A program made the position numbers and the translations under genes. From Desmodus rotundus (Eukaryota; Chordata; Mammalia; Chiroptera; Phyllostomidae), in the NCBI RefSeq assembly GCF_022682495.2, contig NW_026527292.1, positions 1 through 64,000 on the forward strand: DNA of 64,000 nt. Direction: 5' to 3'. Positions 35,841 through 48,155 of this stretch are shown here, in pieces; positions within the stretch are counted from its first letter, which is position 1, and every line of letters begins with the position of its first letter. Under the pieces are notes generated by a model, which worked only from the letters and a program-made list of their open reading frames with translations, made no database searches and had not been told where the DNA came from.

Positions 35841-36226
35841 ATTTTGGGAATAACACCTCAGGGCAGGCCAGCAGGAAAAGTTGTGTATAGTCGGTTATCT
35901 GTGAATGTTGAGTCCAATTTGCTGCTCATGGTGTTTCTCATATTCTCATTGAATTTTTTGAGGTGGTCTCTTGTTTCTGAAAGAGGAATTCTCTATTCCT
36001 GATGAGAGAGGTTTATTAAATCTATTACGATATAACAATATAAATTTTTGTTTGTGTCTCTGTTCTATATAATTTAAGTTTATGACATTAAGTACATGGT
36101 GAATTTGGATCTTCTGGTTCAATGAAACTTTTTGATAGGAAGTACTCATCATCTCTAGTCCTTCTTTGTACCTTGAAGTCTACTGCATGTTATTATGTAA
36201 TATTTATGCAGTTTATGTTTGTATAA

Positions 36227-36357
36227 TACAGGGTGGGGCAAAAGTAGGTTTAGAGTTGTGAGTACGAGAAACAAAGTTTATTGTTGTCTTATTTAATAAT
36301 TATGATATTATTTTCCATGTGAACAACTGTAAAGCTACTTTTGCAGCATCCTGTGTA
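36227..36357 (+). mobile_element. Mariner-type MITE, copy 2
   Basis: The 131-base element has ends TACAGGGTGGGGCAAAAGTA and GCATCCTGTGTA. It is the best preserved of the three copies and non-coding. Confidence 0.8.
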
Positions 36358-36589
36358 TCTGTTCCCATTCTTTCACTTTTGATCTTCTTTCACCCTATGT
36401 TTTAGGTAATTGACATTTTCTCCCAGTTTGTGTCTTTTCTTTTTATTGTCTGAACAAGTTCTTTTTCAGAGTGGTCCTTAATTTTATAAGATATATACTA
36501 TTAATGTATTTCTTCATTAAACTGCATGTTCACAGGTATACTTGATTCCTGGCTGTTTTTGTTGAAATGGACCACTAAAAATGAAACCT

Positions 36590-36960
36590 ACAGAGGAGGG
36601 GCGGGGCCTGTCCGAGGTCAGAGGCAGGACTGGGCTGCAGGTGAGAGGGCTGGCCAGACCAGAGATGTGGGTGGGGTGGGTGGGAGGCAAATTTAGGCTG
36701 GCAGGTCTGAGGGGCTGGCAGTTCTGGACCAGAGATGAGCATCCACACGGACCTGAGGTTAGGCGTTGCTGCTGGCCGTGGGCCTCTGCTGTCACGAGGT
36801 GATGCTCCTGGCCAAACTTGATGCAAGCAATGCAGTCCAGGTACTGGAGGTGAGCTGCTGGGAGGTATGAGGTGAGGGGACTGGGGCCAGATACAGCCAC
36901 CCTGTAGGCAGCAGAAAAGGGGGGCCAGACTGTTCCTGAGTATACATCTTGGGTCCCGAT
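36590..36960. repeat. GC-rich segment with GC box, X copy 2
   Basis: GGGGCGGGGC lies at 36,598-36,607 in the same context as copy 1. The stretch contains short frames on both strands that are not conserved with copies 1 and 3. Confidence 0.5.
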
Positions 36961-37290
36961 TTAAGGGACCACTTCCTGTGGTACCACTTTGCTATATTAA
37001 TCTAGATTATATGATTGTATACACTGATACCCAATTTTTAATCCAAGAACAAGATAGCTTTCCTTTGTTACAGTTTCTGTTATTAGGGAGCAGTTTTCAA
37101 TTTCGTTCATACAGATCCTGTGTACATCATTGTTAAGTGTATTCCGAGGGTTTTTTTTTAAACCTGTTTTGTTGCTATTGAGTCCTTAAAAAATTGTATC
37201 TTTAATTTACTATTTCTACGTGTTTATTTCTGCATGTTATTTCCCCATCACTGCACTAAATTCCATTTGTGATACTTTTCTGTTGATTCT
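36960..37290 (-). mobile_element. Ancient LINE-1 fragment, antisense (X copy 2)
   Basis: Equivalent to 13,090-13,440, including CATACAGATCCTGTGTACAT. Non-coding. Confidence 0.5.
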
Positions 37291-40200
37291 CATGTGATAT
37301 GAAGGTAAACTCCCTCTCCCACAGTAATGATTATTCCATTTTGGTAGCTGTATATGACATAGAAATAGTTAAAGCTTGAAGGGAAATAGAAAGATGTGAG
37401 GTAATGTGAGGAGCTAGAAAAATTCTTTTTGTTAGTCCTAGATATATTAATGACTAAATAAAAGAGCAGCATCATTCTTAGCGTTTTAAGGGATGGTACA
37501 GCCTGGAAGCAAGCATGGTGTTCTAGAAATCTCAAGTGGTTTGTTAGCGGAGATGTGCCCCCGACTTGGTAATCTGAGGAACACACAAGGTAACAAATGT
37601 CCACGTTTTCAAAGAGGAAAACTTTAGATGGTGAATTCTGGCATCTAACAGAGTTAGATTCTTTGTTCTAAGTGACATTATGAAACGGTTATTAATGTGA
37701 CTTATGAGGAATGGAAAGAAGCAGGGATCCTCAGATGCTGGCTTAGTTTTATCACAGTGTGACTCAGTTTCCTAAGTCGTCAGATCTTCCTTTGTCTCCT
37801 GACCTTTTCCAGGTGTCTTCTCAACTTGGGACACTTCTCCCCAATATTTGCAAGATGGCTGGCATTTTTTGTTCTCTGAGTTTCAGCTTCCATGCTGCCT
37901 GTTCCAAGAAAGGCAGCATTTCCCATGTAGGATGCAGAGGGACATGCTGTTTGTATTCTAAGGGACTCTTCAGGATACAGAGCAGGGTTTGTCACTCTCA
38001 GCACTGTGGACCTTTTTGGCCACATAATTCATTCTCCTGGGGGATGGTCCTCTGCATTGTAGGTGCTTATCAGCATCCTGTACCTCTATTCACTGCCCAC
38101 ACCCTGGCTTCCCTTCCCCTCAGGACAGTCTAAAATGACTTAGGACATTGCCTAAAGCCCCCTTGGGGTCAAAAGTCACCTTTGGTTGAGAACCACTGAG
38201 TTTGAAGCCTTTATCATTTTGGAAAACAGAAATTGCTCTGGTATGCAGTGGTTTTATTATTTTTGTATGGTAATTATTTTCCAACTCTGACTGTGATTTA
38301 TTGTGAACAGTTATTTAAAAGTATATTTTAAAACATCTAAATGTAGGGACTTTCTAGTTACCTTGTGACTGGTTTCCAGATGAATGGCAAAGAGAGCAAT
38401 AAACATACTTTATGAGACATTTGTTGGAACCTGCTTTATAGCTTAATATAGTCAGTTGTAAAAATGTTCCAAGTGTGCTTGAAAAGCGTTTGTAACTTAT
38501 TTTTTTGTTGCCGCTTACTTAAACAATGAGAAAAAATTTTATTCAAAATTGTATTCCAAGAGTTAAAAAGAAACTGCTAATGACAGGGGACTCAAGAGTT
38601 GGAAAATTTTAAGGTTAAAAGTTATAAGCCTAGCAAGTAATGTATATGTTAAAGGTTTTGTTTCAGAAACTGCAGATAAGGCCTGTCCTGGCTCCTGGAA
38701 AACAGCTGACCTCCTGGGGCACTGGTAAAGATTACCCCCTGGGGAGAAGTTGGAGGCATCCAGACCTTTGTGTTCCAGGGAGAGACCCAAGGGACACAGT
38801 CAAGAGGAAAGGTTCCCTGGGGTGGGGGGAGATGGAGACCCTCTTGGGCCAGAATCCAGCTGCTGAGTGGGCCTGGTGGCCGAGCCTCACGGGGCGGGGC
38901 TGCCAGCAGGCTTGAGGGCCAGGAGGGGACAGCGCCAGCTGGTGTGGCCCCTGCTGTGCCTTCACTCTTGCAGGGGGTGGGCTGTCCGTTTAGTACCTCC
39001 TGTTCTCTCCATTCCTCAGGAAGATGAGCTGATCCCCTGGCCTCTGGGTTCTGCAGCAGCCCCTGGCCCTGGCAGGAGCAGCCTGCTCACATGGACTTGG
39101 CTGTGATGATTTGGGGGACGAGTGAATCTCCTGGACCTCCAGCTGCCACATGATCGGCTTCTCCCTGTGAGGCTGGGGGCAGTGGGCGGTTGATACAGAT
39201 GTTCAGAAAGATGTGAGCGCTGCCATTCACGGAGGAATTCGGGGTCACATGGTGCAGAGGGCAGCAGTCACAGCTCCCAGAGGAAGACCCTCAGCCCCTC
39301 CCCTTCCAGGGCTGGGCCAGCCCCAGCGCCCTGCCCAGCTCCTTCCTGCAGGGCAGCGCCCTGCACATTGCAGCCTGGGTGAGAGTGCGGGCGATGCCCA
39401 AAGGCGCTCCCGTGACACAGGACGAATGCTGCTGGGAGGACGAGGGTGGCAAGATGTGCACCGCAGCCCCGCCTCGCCCACACCCAGGGAGGCCCCCACC
39501 CCACAGGCAACCCTGGGCTTTTTGTAAACATTCCTGCTTCTGGTTGGTACGGTGGCAAAGCCTGTAACCCTTGACATGGCCCCTTAGCCCCATGTGCCCA
39601 CGTCCCTGGGCTGTGGGGACCCTTCCCACAGAGAGGACCCATCTCTGTGTCTCTCTGTCCGCCCTTTTGTTGTCTTTGAGTCCCTCTAAGTTTGCACCCC
39701 ACACCCAGCGCTGTTCTGTGATTTTGAGTTACTACTTTCCTGTCCCTGGAACCCTGTCAGCCCTCCAAGGCAGGGAGAGTGTGCTCATGGTGCTGCCCAG
39801 GGCCGCCATTGTGGGAGGGATGAGAGAATGCATGGATGGACGAGGGCATCGTCCCTTCACCTCAATCTGGTTGAGGTGAAGGCAACACCCCCTCACCCCA
39901 TCGTGTTCTCTGAACCCAGTCCCGGGGGGCGTCCTGAGCCCCACTTACCCAAAGGGGGGCTGGCACACACTCACCTGTCTAGGAGGCCACACTCCACAGG
40001 CTCAGCCATGGTGGTAGGATTCCTTTTTCTTCCCGAAAACCTGGGCAGTCAAGGCCTGCAGAACCTGTGCAGGACAGGGGCCCAGGAGACACAGACTTGG
40101 GCACAGAAGCGGGGGTGTGCCGGGAACAGCCCAGGGCAGGGGAGGCTGTGGGCAGACTGCTGGTGGGAGGGACCAGGAGCTGGACAGCCTTGGGAAAGAC

Positions 40201-43200
40201 TGGCTGGCCCCCCAGGGGCACCGCATAAAGCGGGTGTTGCCCTTGGGCCCAGGCAGGACTTCCCGCCCCCACCCGAGAGGATGAAAGCCATGCCCCACCT
40301 CCCACTTTCTGAGGCTGCAGCAGCCAAGTCAGACCAGGCAGTGACAGTGTCCAGTCCTGGGGAGTCTGAGCCTGGGAGGGACCCTGGACCTGAAGGCTCA
40401 GGAAGGGTGTGGCCTGTGTGGGCTGAGGGTGGGGTCTCTGAGGGCACACGGGCACCCCCGCCCTTACAAACGGGAACGGCTGAGGCCTGGGTGTGTGCAT
40501 GGGAAGACATTTCGGGGCGGGAGCCTCTACAATCCTAGGAAAACTCTGCCCTCCATTCTCCATCTGCCGTGGAGAATGCGGCCTCAGCCGGAGCAGCTGG
40601 TCTCAGAGGAAAAGGGACAGTGAGTCCACAGCAAGCTGCTCCATGGCCTTGCCAGAGAGCGCTGGGCACACACACTGCCAGGCAGGGTGGCCGCAGCTCA
40701 GATGGGTGCACAAGTGGCGAGGCCCTGGCTGTCCCTGCAGCCCCTTTGGACCGGGCCAGGGGGCTCCTGGGGACAGATATGCTAACAAGATTGAGTGCAC
40801 AGCCTCTGGTACCCTGAGGACTAGGTAGGGGAGGCCACAGGCAGCAACAGCACAGGCACTGTGACAAGCCAGAAGGCCTGGCTGCTGGATACTCACCTTG
40901 GCCTAGTGAGCTGCTGCTGCTATTTGTAATGTGTGATTGCCCAGCAAGGGCGCAGGGGTGCCTGGGCCAGACCCAGGCCACGGCACTGGGAGGAGGCCTG
41001 TCCTCCCTCTCCCTCCCTGTGTCCCTGAGGTCAGTGGCCGTCCCCTGCAATGGCGGCAGCAGCGGCGGCGGGGAGGGGGTGATCTGTCCTTTTTAAACGG
41101 AAGACGGAGCCTATCCCTGCTCTGGGGAGCTGTCTTCAGGAACCCCCGCCTCCTGGGCAGGACCAGTGCGTCACGTGAGGTGTCCCCCGCCTTGGCCAGG
41201 CCACCTCTCTAGCCCACCCCCTTCAGGCCACTGGACATGGCTCTGCCTGGGGGGCAGGTGGGAAATGAAGGTGATGTGGAGACTGAACCTCGGCCTGTGG
41301 GGTCAGAGCCAGAGAAGGGAGGCCTGCTGCTGCTGTGCTCAGGTCCAGGCCCCCGGAGTCCTTTTGTGGCAGGTACCACAGGCTCTGAGGTGCCTGCCCT
41401 GGCTCCAGCAGGCCTGACTCCCCGTGGGCAGCCCTGCGCCCGCCTCACCTTCCAGCCACATGCAGCCCCGAGACAGGAGTCCAGGGCTCACACGCTGGAC
41501 CCTGCGACCCCCACACAGCCACCCCTAGATCACCATCGGATACCTGGGTGTGCAGGGGTCGGGTTGTTGCTCGTCCTCGCGGGGAGGACGACCCTCCCAC
41601 AGGTGAGCCTGCAGCTCCAAGTGTGTGGGGTCCAGATGCCCCATAGGTGCCTCAGCACACAGGGGCAGCATAATGGGAAAAGTCAGTCCCTGACTCGAGT
41701 ACACGACCCCCGTGTGGCCAGGGCTCTCAGACACACCAGGTACGCACGTGGAGCCAGAGGAAGAAGGGGAGGTCAGCAATTAGTCCTTCTCAGGGGACGG
41801 CTCCCGTGGGGTCTTCCTGGACCAGTGATGCATCTGGTTGTGGGGTCCCTTGTGGGATTACAGCAAGGAGGGCTCCCCTTTCTCTGGACGATCAGAATTC
41901 ACAAGGAGAATGGACACAGGTCATACTTCTGAGCTTTTACTCAGACACGATGTGGAAACTCCCAGCCTGTGGGAGAAGGTGGGACAGGTCCCCTCCAGGC
42001 CCCTGTGAGTTCTCACTGTCCCCAGGCTTCTCCTGCCACAGCCTCACCTTCAGGAGACGGCCTGAGGTGGGCCCTGGGCTCTGGGCACCAGGGTCTGAGG
42101 TTCTGGAAAACTTGTGGTGGGGGCTTATCTCCGCAGGAGCCCGTCTTCAGGCTCAGGAACTGCAGCTCTGGCGTGCTGGCCCTTCCCCTTCTCGGGGACC
42201 CTGCTGCTCCCCAGGATGGGTATAAACACAGGGAGTGGAGTGCTCCTTGCAGCTGCTCTGCCTGTTTCTCCCCACTGGACAGAGCTGAGGATTATTTAAA
42301 ACACAAACCCGTTTTCTCTTCGACTTCAACCCACCCCCACAGAACTCCACATTTCTGCCCAGTTTCAGGAGTCTGCACAGCCCTGGTAAACCCAGGCCTG
42401 GTTGGCCCACAGCCCTTTGGTGAACAATTTAATTGCTTTTGCGGGAGGCTGTGGGGACCGATGGCCTTTTATGTTTTAGTTCTCTGACCGAAGCCCATTT
42501 AGATGGTGCAGAATCCTCGGTCTTTGATTTCTGATAAATGCTGATTTCTGTGAAAAAACCCTAATTATCTCCGGCTCTTCCCTCCCTCCAGGCAGAGTCC
42601 CCGGGGAAGGCGGTGCCTGCCCTTTGGCACCAAGGAGGCCCTCTCCCACCCTGGTAGCTTGTAGTGACACTGAAGTGCCCCCCATCCCCCACCTTGGGCA
42701 GCGCCCTCCCCTCCCCATGCCCAGGGTGCAGCTAAGGCCCTGATGCAGCCCCAGCCTCTGGGCGCCATGGAGACCTGCATCCGTTTGGAACATATTCCCA
42801 TAGAACTCCCCCCAACCCCGGTTTTCTCCCCAGTGTTGACTCTCTGCTTCGATGGCTCTAAGAACTTCTGTCTGTTGAATACCAGGGACCAGTCCCTGGG
42901 AGCAAGAAGGGTGAAGATGATGAAATAGTCCTTTTGTGGTTGGTTTTGTGAGTAGGAGAAACATTAGTGAACTTGAGCAGACAGCATTCTGGTTTGTACC
43001 AGTACAGCGTCTGTGAGGGACCTGCAACTGTGCTCAGGGCCAGGCCGAACGTTCACCCCGCTGCCCCCCGCAAAACATCCGGGATTGGGGATTTTCTTTT
43101 TTTAAGCAGCGATTTGCCACCACATGGGGAGGGTGGGAGGATGGCATTGGAGAGAGCACGCTGAGATGGGGTCTGCTGGGGCCCGTCCTGTCCAGGACAC

Positions 43201-43307
43201 CTCCCCACACCCCCTGCAGAACGGGGTGCACACACAGCAGGTCTCTCCCCGGGGCTGAAGGCGGCCAGGTCACCTGAGCTTTGGGACTCTGGTTTTGTCC
43301 TATTGCA

Positions 43308-43354
43308 GTAATCGTAATAATAGTTTTAGTAATAATAATAATAAACAATAACTA
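43308..43354. repeat. (TAA)n microsatellite
   Basis: Imperfect TAA tract, slightly expanded and interrupted by GTTTTAG relative to 18,121-18,164. Confidence 0.8.
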
Positions 43355-43431
43355 ACAATACCTCTCATAGTCATCCCCGGGGTTGGCTGGCTGTGGAACT
43401 GCTGAGGAGCATTTGTGTTAGAATTACTTTC

Positions 43432-43513
43432 CTGGGGTGGGGTGGAGGGATGGGGAGAAAAGGCACACAACTGTAATTGAATAACAATACAAAATTAAAA
43501 TTAAAAAAAAATT
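43432..43513 (+). mobile_element. LINE-1 3'-end insertion in S3 copy 2
   Basis: G-rich L1 tail sequence (GGGGTGGAGGGATGGGGAGA) and ACTGTAATTGAATAACAATA with an A-rich end interrupt AGAATTATTTTCC, which is continuous at 18,227 in copy 1. GAATTACTTTCC before and AATTATTTTCC after are the target duplications. It postdates S3 duplication. Confidence 0.85.
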
Positions 43514-44754
43514 ATTTTCCACTTGTGATGGTTTCTGGATGGAATCCCATGCAGATGTGACATTAAGGGGGAGCCACTGTCCTTGGTTGGGTGACTGGGG
43601 CTCGCCGAGGATCAGGTCGGATCCGGCAGACTCCCAGCTGGTCAGGACAGGCACCCGGTGTGTGTCCATGGAGGTGGCTCTGGGGAGATGGTGTCTCCTG
43701 TGTGTGGTCTGAGTTCGGGCCATGGACTCCCATGGACCAGCCTCAAGTGAGCGGCCTTGGAGGCACGGGAGGCCATGTGAGCCTGGTCACTGACCCCCTT
43801 CCCCTACAGGGAACACTGTTGGGGTGCACGTTCCCCTCGGGGAATCATCTGCATGTTGGCGACATGCTGTTTGAATGAGGCCCCCTCTGGCCCTGCACGC
43901 GGGCCCCTTGGAGGAGGGACAGCTGGTGTGGGGACTCGGCCAGACAAGCAGAGGCTTCCTGTGGGCACATCACAGCCCCCCAGAGCCCAAGAGTCTGACA
44001 CACAGTCCCCACCGTGGGTCGCCCTGAGCTTCATCCAAGGGCGAAGGCAGTGTGGAGAACAGGGTGCTCCCAGTCAGGAACCTGTTAACAGGAGCTGGGG
44101 GCGGGTTGGCTCAGAGACCCGGAGAGGGGAGTGTGTCAGAAGCGAGGTCTGGCAGGGTCCCCTCCCCGCACTGCGAGATCCCCAGCGAGGAGTCGGTGGT
44201 AGGCCTGGGGTGCAGGGATGGCCAGGAGCTGAGGGGCATCCACAGGCATCGGGGGCACCTCGACTTGGTGCAGTTAATGGGTCGAAACACTCAGACATGG
44301 GCATTAAACACACTCATGAAATCCCCAAACCAGAGCTGAGCTGAGCTTCCAAAGTGACTGAGATGTATAGCAAATAAAAGTCTGAAATTACAGAAAGCTT
44401 TTTCAGAGATTGCTCTGCAGGACCAGGGGAGGGGCCCTTCTGCTCTCCGTCGAGTTATTACAGAATTCTATTTTGTTTTTAACATCATGGTTTTTAATAA
44501 GAAACCATCTAGCAGCATCCCCCCGCCCCCTCCGAGGGTATTGTTTTGTGGCCCTTTTTAGCTGGAAGGCTGATTTTGTAATAATTTACCAAACAGAAGT
44601 GTCCTTTTCCTGATGCGGAGACAGGGGCTCCTGCAGGGGACATCTGTTTGTGGAGCTCGCTTGGGGAGTCCGTGACCTCATTACACCTTGGCAGGTGGGG
44701 GGGGTCCCTTTCCCAAACACCTCCCAGGGTCTGAGTCGAGCACACGGGCCATTC

Positions 44755-45848
44755 TGTTATAGATCACGCGGGGGGTGGTTCACGATAAAGTTTTAAAGAA
44801 AGGATTCCACCTTTCTGTCTCTGGAGGTTTCCCCACGCACACACACACCTACTAGGTTCCAAATGCACGCCGCCAGAGGAAAGACGTCTCTCAATGCCAG
44901 GGACTGTTGAAAAGGAAAGAAATTATTTATTTAAAAATAACACAGACTTAGAGTAATGGCTTAATGTCTTCATTAAGATACTAAAGTCCTCTAGAATACC
45001 CACAGATGCACAGTCCTTCCCTCTCCCTCTGCCCAGTCCGGGGTACCGTATCTCAGGAAAAGAAGTAGAAGTCCGTGATTCAGACTCCCAGCACCATCAA
45101 TTTTGTGGCTGCCGCAATCTCCAGTTAATCCAAAGCCATGTGGCAGCCCATGCCACAGCCCACCAGCAAGAGTCCTTTCTCCCCTTGTCTTCCCGGCAAA
45201 GTCTCTTCAGCTGCCTAAGCCGTGTGGCAAAAAGAAGCACTCCAAAACCACATGGTCCTCTCCTATTCACTCCGCCAAAGCTGCATGTTTCTCTCCCTTC
45301 TTCCCCAAAACCTCGTGGTCGTCCCTCTTCTCCTTCAGAACCACGTGGTCCTCTCTCTGTATGGCTGCCACACCTAGGTTTAAATCCCAGCGCCCATCTT
45401 CCTTTGCAGCCCCATTTCCGACTCCTCCTACCACCAGTTACACCTGCCAGCATCCCTGTATTCTTCCAGCTTTACTGGGCTGTCATAGTAAGTCCGGGCT
45501 GGTGTGGCCCCATGCATGGCATGGAGCCAAACATCTCCACGCTCTCACGCAGGCTCTGTAACCAGGGGGAGTTGATTCCCAGTTATATCTTGGGTGGAAT
45601 TTGCTCCCATCCCCCTGGCTCAAAGCGTGCCCACAGCTATTTAACATATCTATGAAACCAGTTAAAGGTTATAAATATGTTAAATGACTGTGCCAGGGGT
45701 TAGCGGCAAAGCTCTTGCTACCCAAAACAGCTCTGAATGGCTCTGTTCCATATGTCCCTTCCCGTGCTCAGGCTTGTGGGTGTGAGGACATCCTATATAT
45801 ATATTTTTAATATTTCCTGAACACCTTGAGTTTGGGACCCCATTACAA
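44755..45848. mobile_element. LTR at a rearrangement junction
   Basis: Related to the LTR at 33,907: shared words include AAAGACGTCTCTCAATGCCA, AAGAAATTATTTATTTAAAA, TATCTCAGGAAAAGAAGT, TTTAACATATC and CCATTACA. It is longer, with about 65 extra bases near 44,940 and more near 45,100-45,300. No clear target duplication is seen. The left flank is S3 (like 19,485) and the right flank is a U unit (like 25,782), which are 6.3 kb apart in the first round. No viral gene is present. Confidence 0.7.
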
Positions 45849-46238
45849 ATCCTATCATGTTATGTACGTGCCCTTCCACACACGTCTAGAAGCCTGTTTC
45901 CTAGAGTGTGTCTTGGCTTCATTTAGTCTTTTCGCTTCCTCAAATGAGTGCCACTCTTGTACAATTTGAGGTCTTGTGCCTAACACTTGTGTTTAAGGGT
46001 GCAGATTTTGTTCTCAAGTTTAAGTATGTAGTATGTTTAGCATCATTCAGTTGAAACCATTTTGTAACTCACATGGTGGTTCATTTTGGAGGTTCTGTAG
46101 GAGTCTATTTCAGAAGTACCAAGCAGGAGAACTTTCCAGTCACCCATTTTCAGTGATCTCTAGCTTTAGTGCTGCGAGAGCAAAACACATACTGTAATTG
46201 ATTTCAATGGTGCAATTCTGGTTGAAGCTGTCTTTATA

Positions 46239-47531
46239 CCAGGTTGGCCCAAAAGTAAGTACGGCCACCCACCACACTTTTGCCATCCTGCCCCTTCATG
46301 TGACTCTGGATTGCATACTTGTCTTTAACTTCATGGGAAACTGTTTTTTTGGAGTGTATCATGACAGATGTCATACCAGCATGCGTTTCAATAAAAAACT
46401 CATCAAAACCATTGATTGATGTTGTGGCCATTTTCAACCTGAAGATGGCTGAACATAAGGAACAGTTTTGGCACATTAGGCTCTGTCATTTCAAGAAAGG
46501 TGAAAGCACATCTGGAATGCCAAAATAAAGATTTGTAGTGTGTACGTTAGGTGATGAAATGTGTCGAAGTGATTTGCAAAGTTTCACGCCTAAGATTTCT
46601 CACACAGAGGTGCCCCACGGGCATGGCAGACCAGTAGCAGTTCACGGCCATCGAGTCCAGACCTTACCTGAGGACAGACCAGGTTATGCCATGTGGGAGA
46701 CGGGTGACATACTCAAAGTATCCAAACTGAGCACTGAAAATCATTTGCACCTGCATGATTACGTGAATCGCTTTGAAGTTTGGGTTTCACACATATTGAA
46801 GGGATGGGGGGGGGGAGACCTTCTTGACCTCATTCCCACATGCGGTTTTCTAGTGAAACCTAAGGAAACTGTTCTGCTTGCAAGCAAATTGCTAGGGGCG
46901 TATGAACTGTTAAACTTTGAGAATAATATGGAACAGGAGAGATAGTGTGCAAATGAAGGAACTACCACCAGCAGCTCCTCCACAGGGCGGTCTTCATCCA
47001 GAGCAGGTGATGTTGCCTATGTGGTGATAACAGAGCAAGTTCTGTAGGAGGTGCTTCTTGGGGTAATTCGCAACATGTGCTGCCCCATCACTGCAAGACC
47101 AACTGCATGCACTTCCTGTTGACAGAGTCGAAGGAGAAGACGGGGAAGCTTCAGGATGAGGTGGGAGCGCACGTTTCTGTTTGGTGACCAGTGAGAAACG
47201 GTTCCAGCCTGGCCGCGCAGCCGTGATTCATCAGCAGTACTCACCAGAAATTGCACCTTTGCATGGACATTTAGTTCAGTATTCCGAATTTCTCAGTGGA
47301 GAGAAATTTCCGTTCTGTGGAAGACTGCAGAAGGCACCTGGAAGAGCTGTGCTGCTAAAGGTAACAGTGCTGTGGGACGATGGAATGGGAAGTTGTCTGA
47401 AAGATGGCAGAGGCCAGTGGCAAGGAATGGCGATGACGTTGTGCAGTTATAATTTGGGAGGAAAAAGAAAAGTGTGCCCGTCGTTGCATTTTACCGTAAA
47501 CAGCTAAGGAACCTTTCAGCCAAGGCTTTGG
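46239..47531 (+). mobile_element. Dead mariner M5
   Basis: It begins CCAGGTTGGCCCAAAAGTAA and ends near AACCTTTCAGCCAAGGC. The transposase is readable in pieces: HKEQFWHIRLCHFKKGEST (about 46,454), DILKVSKLSTENHLHLHDY (46,710-46,765), RFEVWV, then LQDEVGAHVSVW (about 47,150) and YSPEIAPLHGHL (about 47,240). The GDEKW block is deleted and the third catalytic Asp is His. Several frameshifts are present. Confidence 0.85.
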
Positions 47532-47560
47532 TTCGATACGCATTGTATCTGTCGGTTTCT

Positions 47561-47577
47561 GCTGCCGTCTCGTGGCC
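47561..47577 (-). promoter_or_regulatory. CTCF-like motif
   Basis: The + strand reads GCTGCCGTCTCGTGGCC; complement 13/15. It has a second CpG compared with the equivalent site at 27,502. Confidence 0.5.
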
Positions 47578-48155
47578 GTTTTGGGGAATGACTCCTTAGT
47601 GCATGTCAGCAGGAAAAGGGGTTGATTCCAGTGGGAATCCCTTTGACTTTTCATAGTAGTGTAATTTAGAAGCTCAGTTGAAGACGTCTAAATGTCAGGA
47701 TTGTGTAGTTACTTTGCAACTGGTCTCCAGATATCGGCCGAGGGAGCAATAAATGTATTTTCTGTGACGTTTTTTGGAACTGGCTTTGTAGCGTATTGGA
47801 GGCAGGTTTTTACAAGTGCCAAGTGTGCTTGAAAATCGTTTGTAATTTTCTTTTTCCATCGGAGTTTCTTTAAATAACATGGAGGTCAAATTTATTTGAA
47901 ATTGTCCACCGAGAGGTAAAAAAAAGTAAAGTAAAATACAAGCGCTCTCATTTTGTGTACGTGCCCCCAAGGACATATCTACGGGCTCGTTTCCTCCACT
48001 TTGCCTGGACTTGGTTTACTATTTTAGGTTCCTCCCACAGGTGCAAAACTTGTGCATTTCCAGCTTCTGTGTCTGACCTGTGCATTCAAGGGTAAAGATT
48101 TCTTTCTCAAGTTTTCATACAGAGCATCTTTGCCATCAGTCTTGTCGAGTTATTT

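Larger units (their letters stand above)
29608..38575. repeat. X-repeat copy 2 (about 9 kb)
   Basis: It has the same landmarks as copy 1 with CTCF-like sites at 29,681, 30,132 and 35,824, a GT-rich block (33,475-33,905), tail (34,830-35,260), MITE (36,227), GC-box segment (36,590-36,960) and the 13,850-type block at 37,680. It lacks the 8,400-9,340 segment of copy 1. The junction GAAAATAACCATGGCACCTC (32,281-32,300) is nearly identical in copy 3, so copies 2 and 3 share an ancestor after that change. An LTR splits the GT-rich block from the tail. Confidence 0.85.
38575..44754. repeat. S3 segment copy 2, GC-rich module
   Basis: Counterpart of 14,752-20,530. It diverges from copy 1 at about 39,190 and rejoins at about 41,655, so roughly 2.4 kb here replaces about 0.9 kb there. 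That insert is GC-rich, with a GCG-trinucleotide run near 41,050 (ATGGCGGCAGCAGCGGCGGC). It contains a 236-codon frame (39,828-40,538) overlapped by antisense frames; none shows a domain. The module ends abruptly at an LTR at 44,755. Confidence 0.8.
45849..48155 (+). repeat. U-repeat array II (one mariner unit)
   Basis: Closely matches 25,780-28,104 (offset near 20,070), from TGTACGTGCCCTTCC-type sequence through mariner M5 and the CTCF-like core to the HAL1 junction. It retains only one full unit compared with four or five in array I. Confidence 0.85.

Noticed and set aside
39828..40538. 236-codon frame in S3 copy 2
   Set aside because: GC-rich stretch with equally long antisense frames (39,979-40,563); no recognisable motif, no counterpart in copy 1, no splice or start context support.
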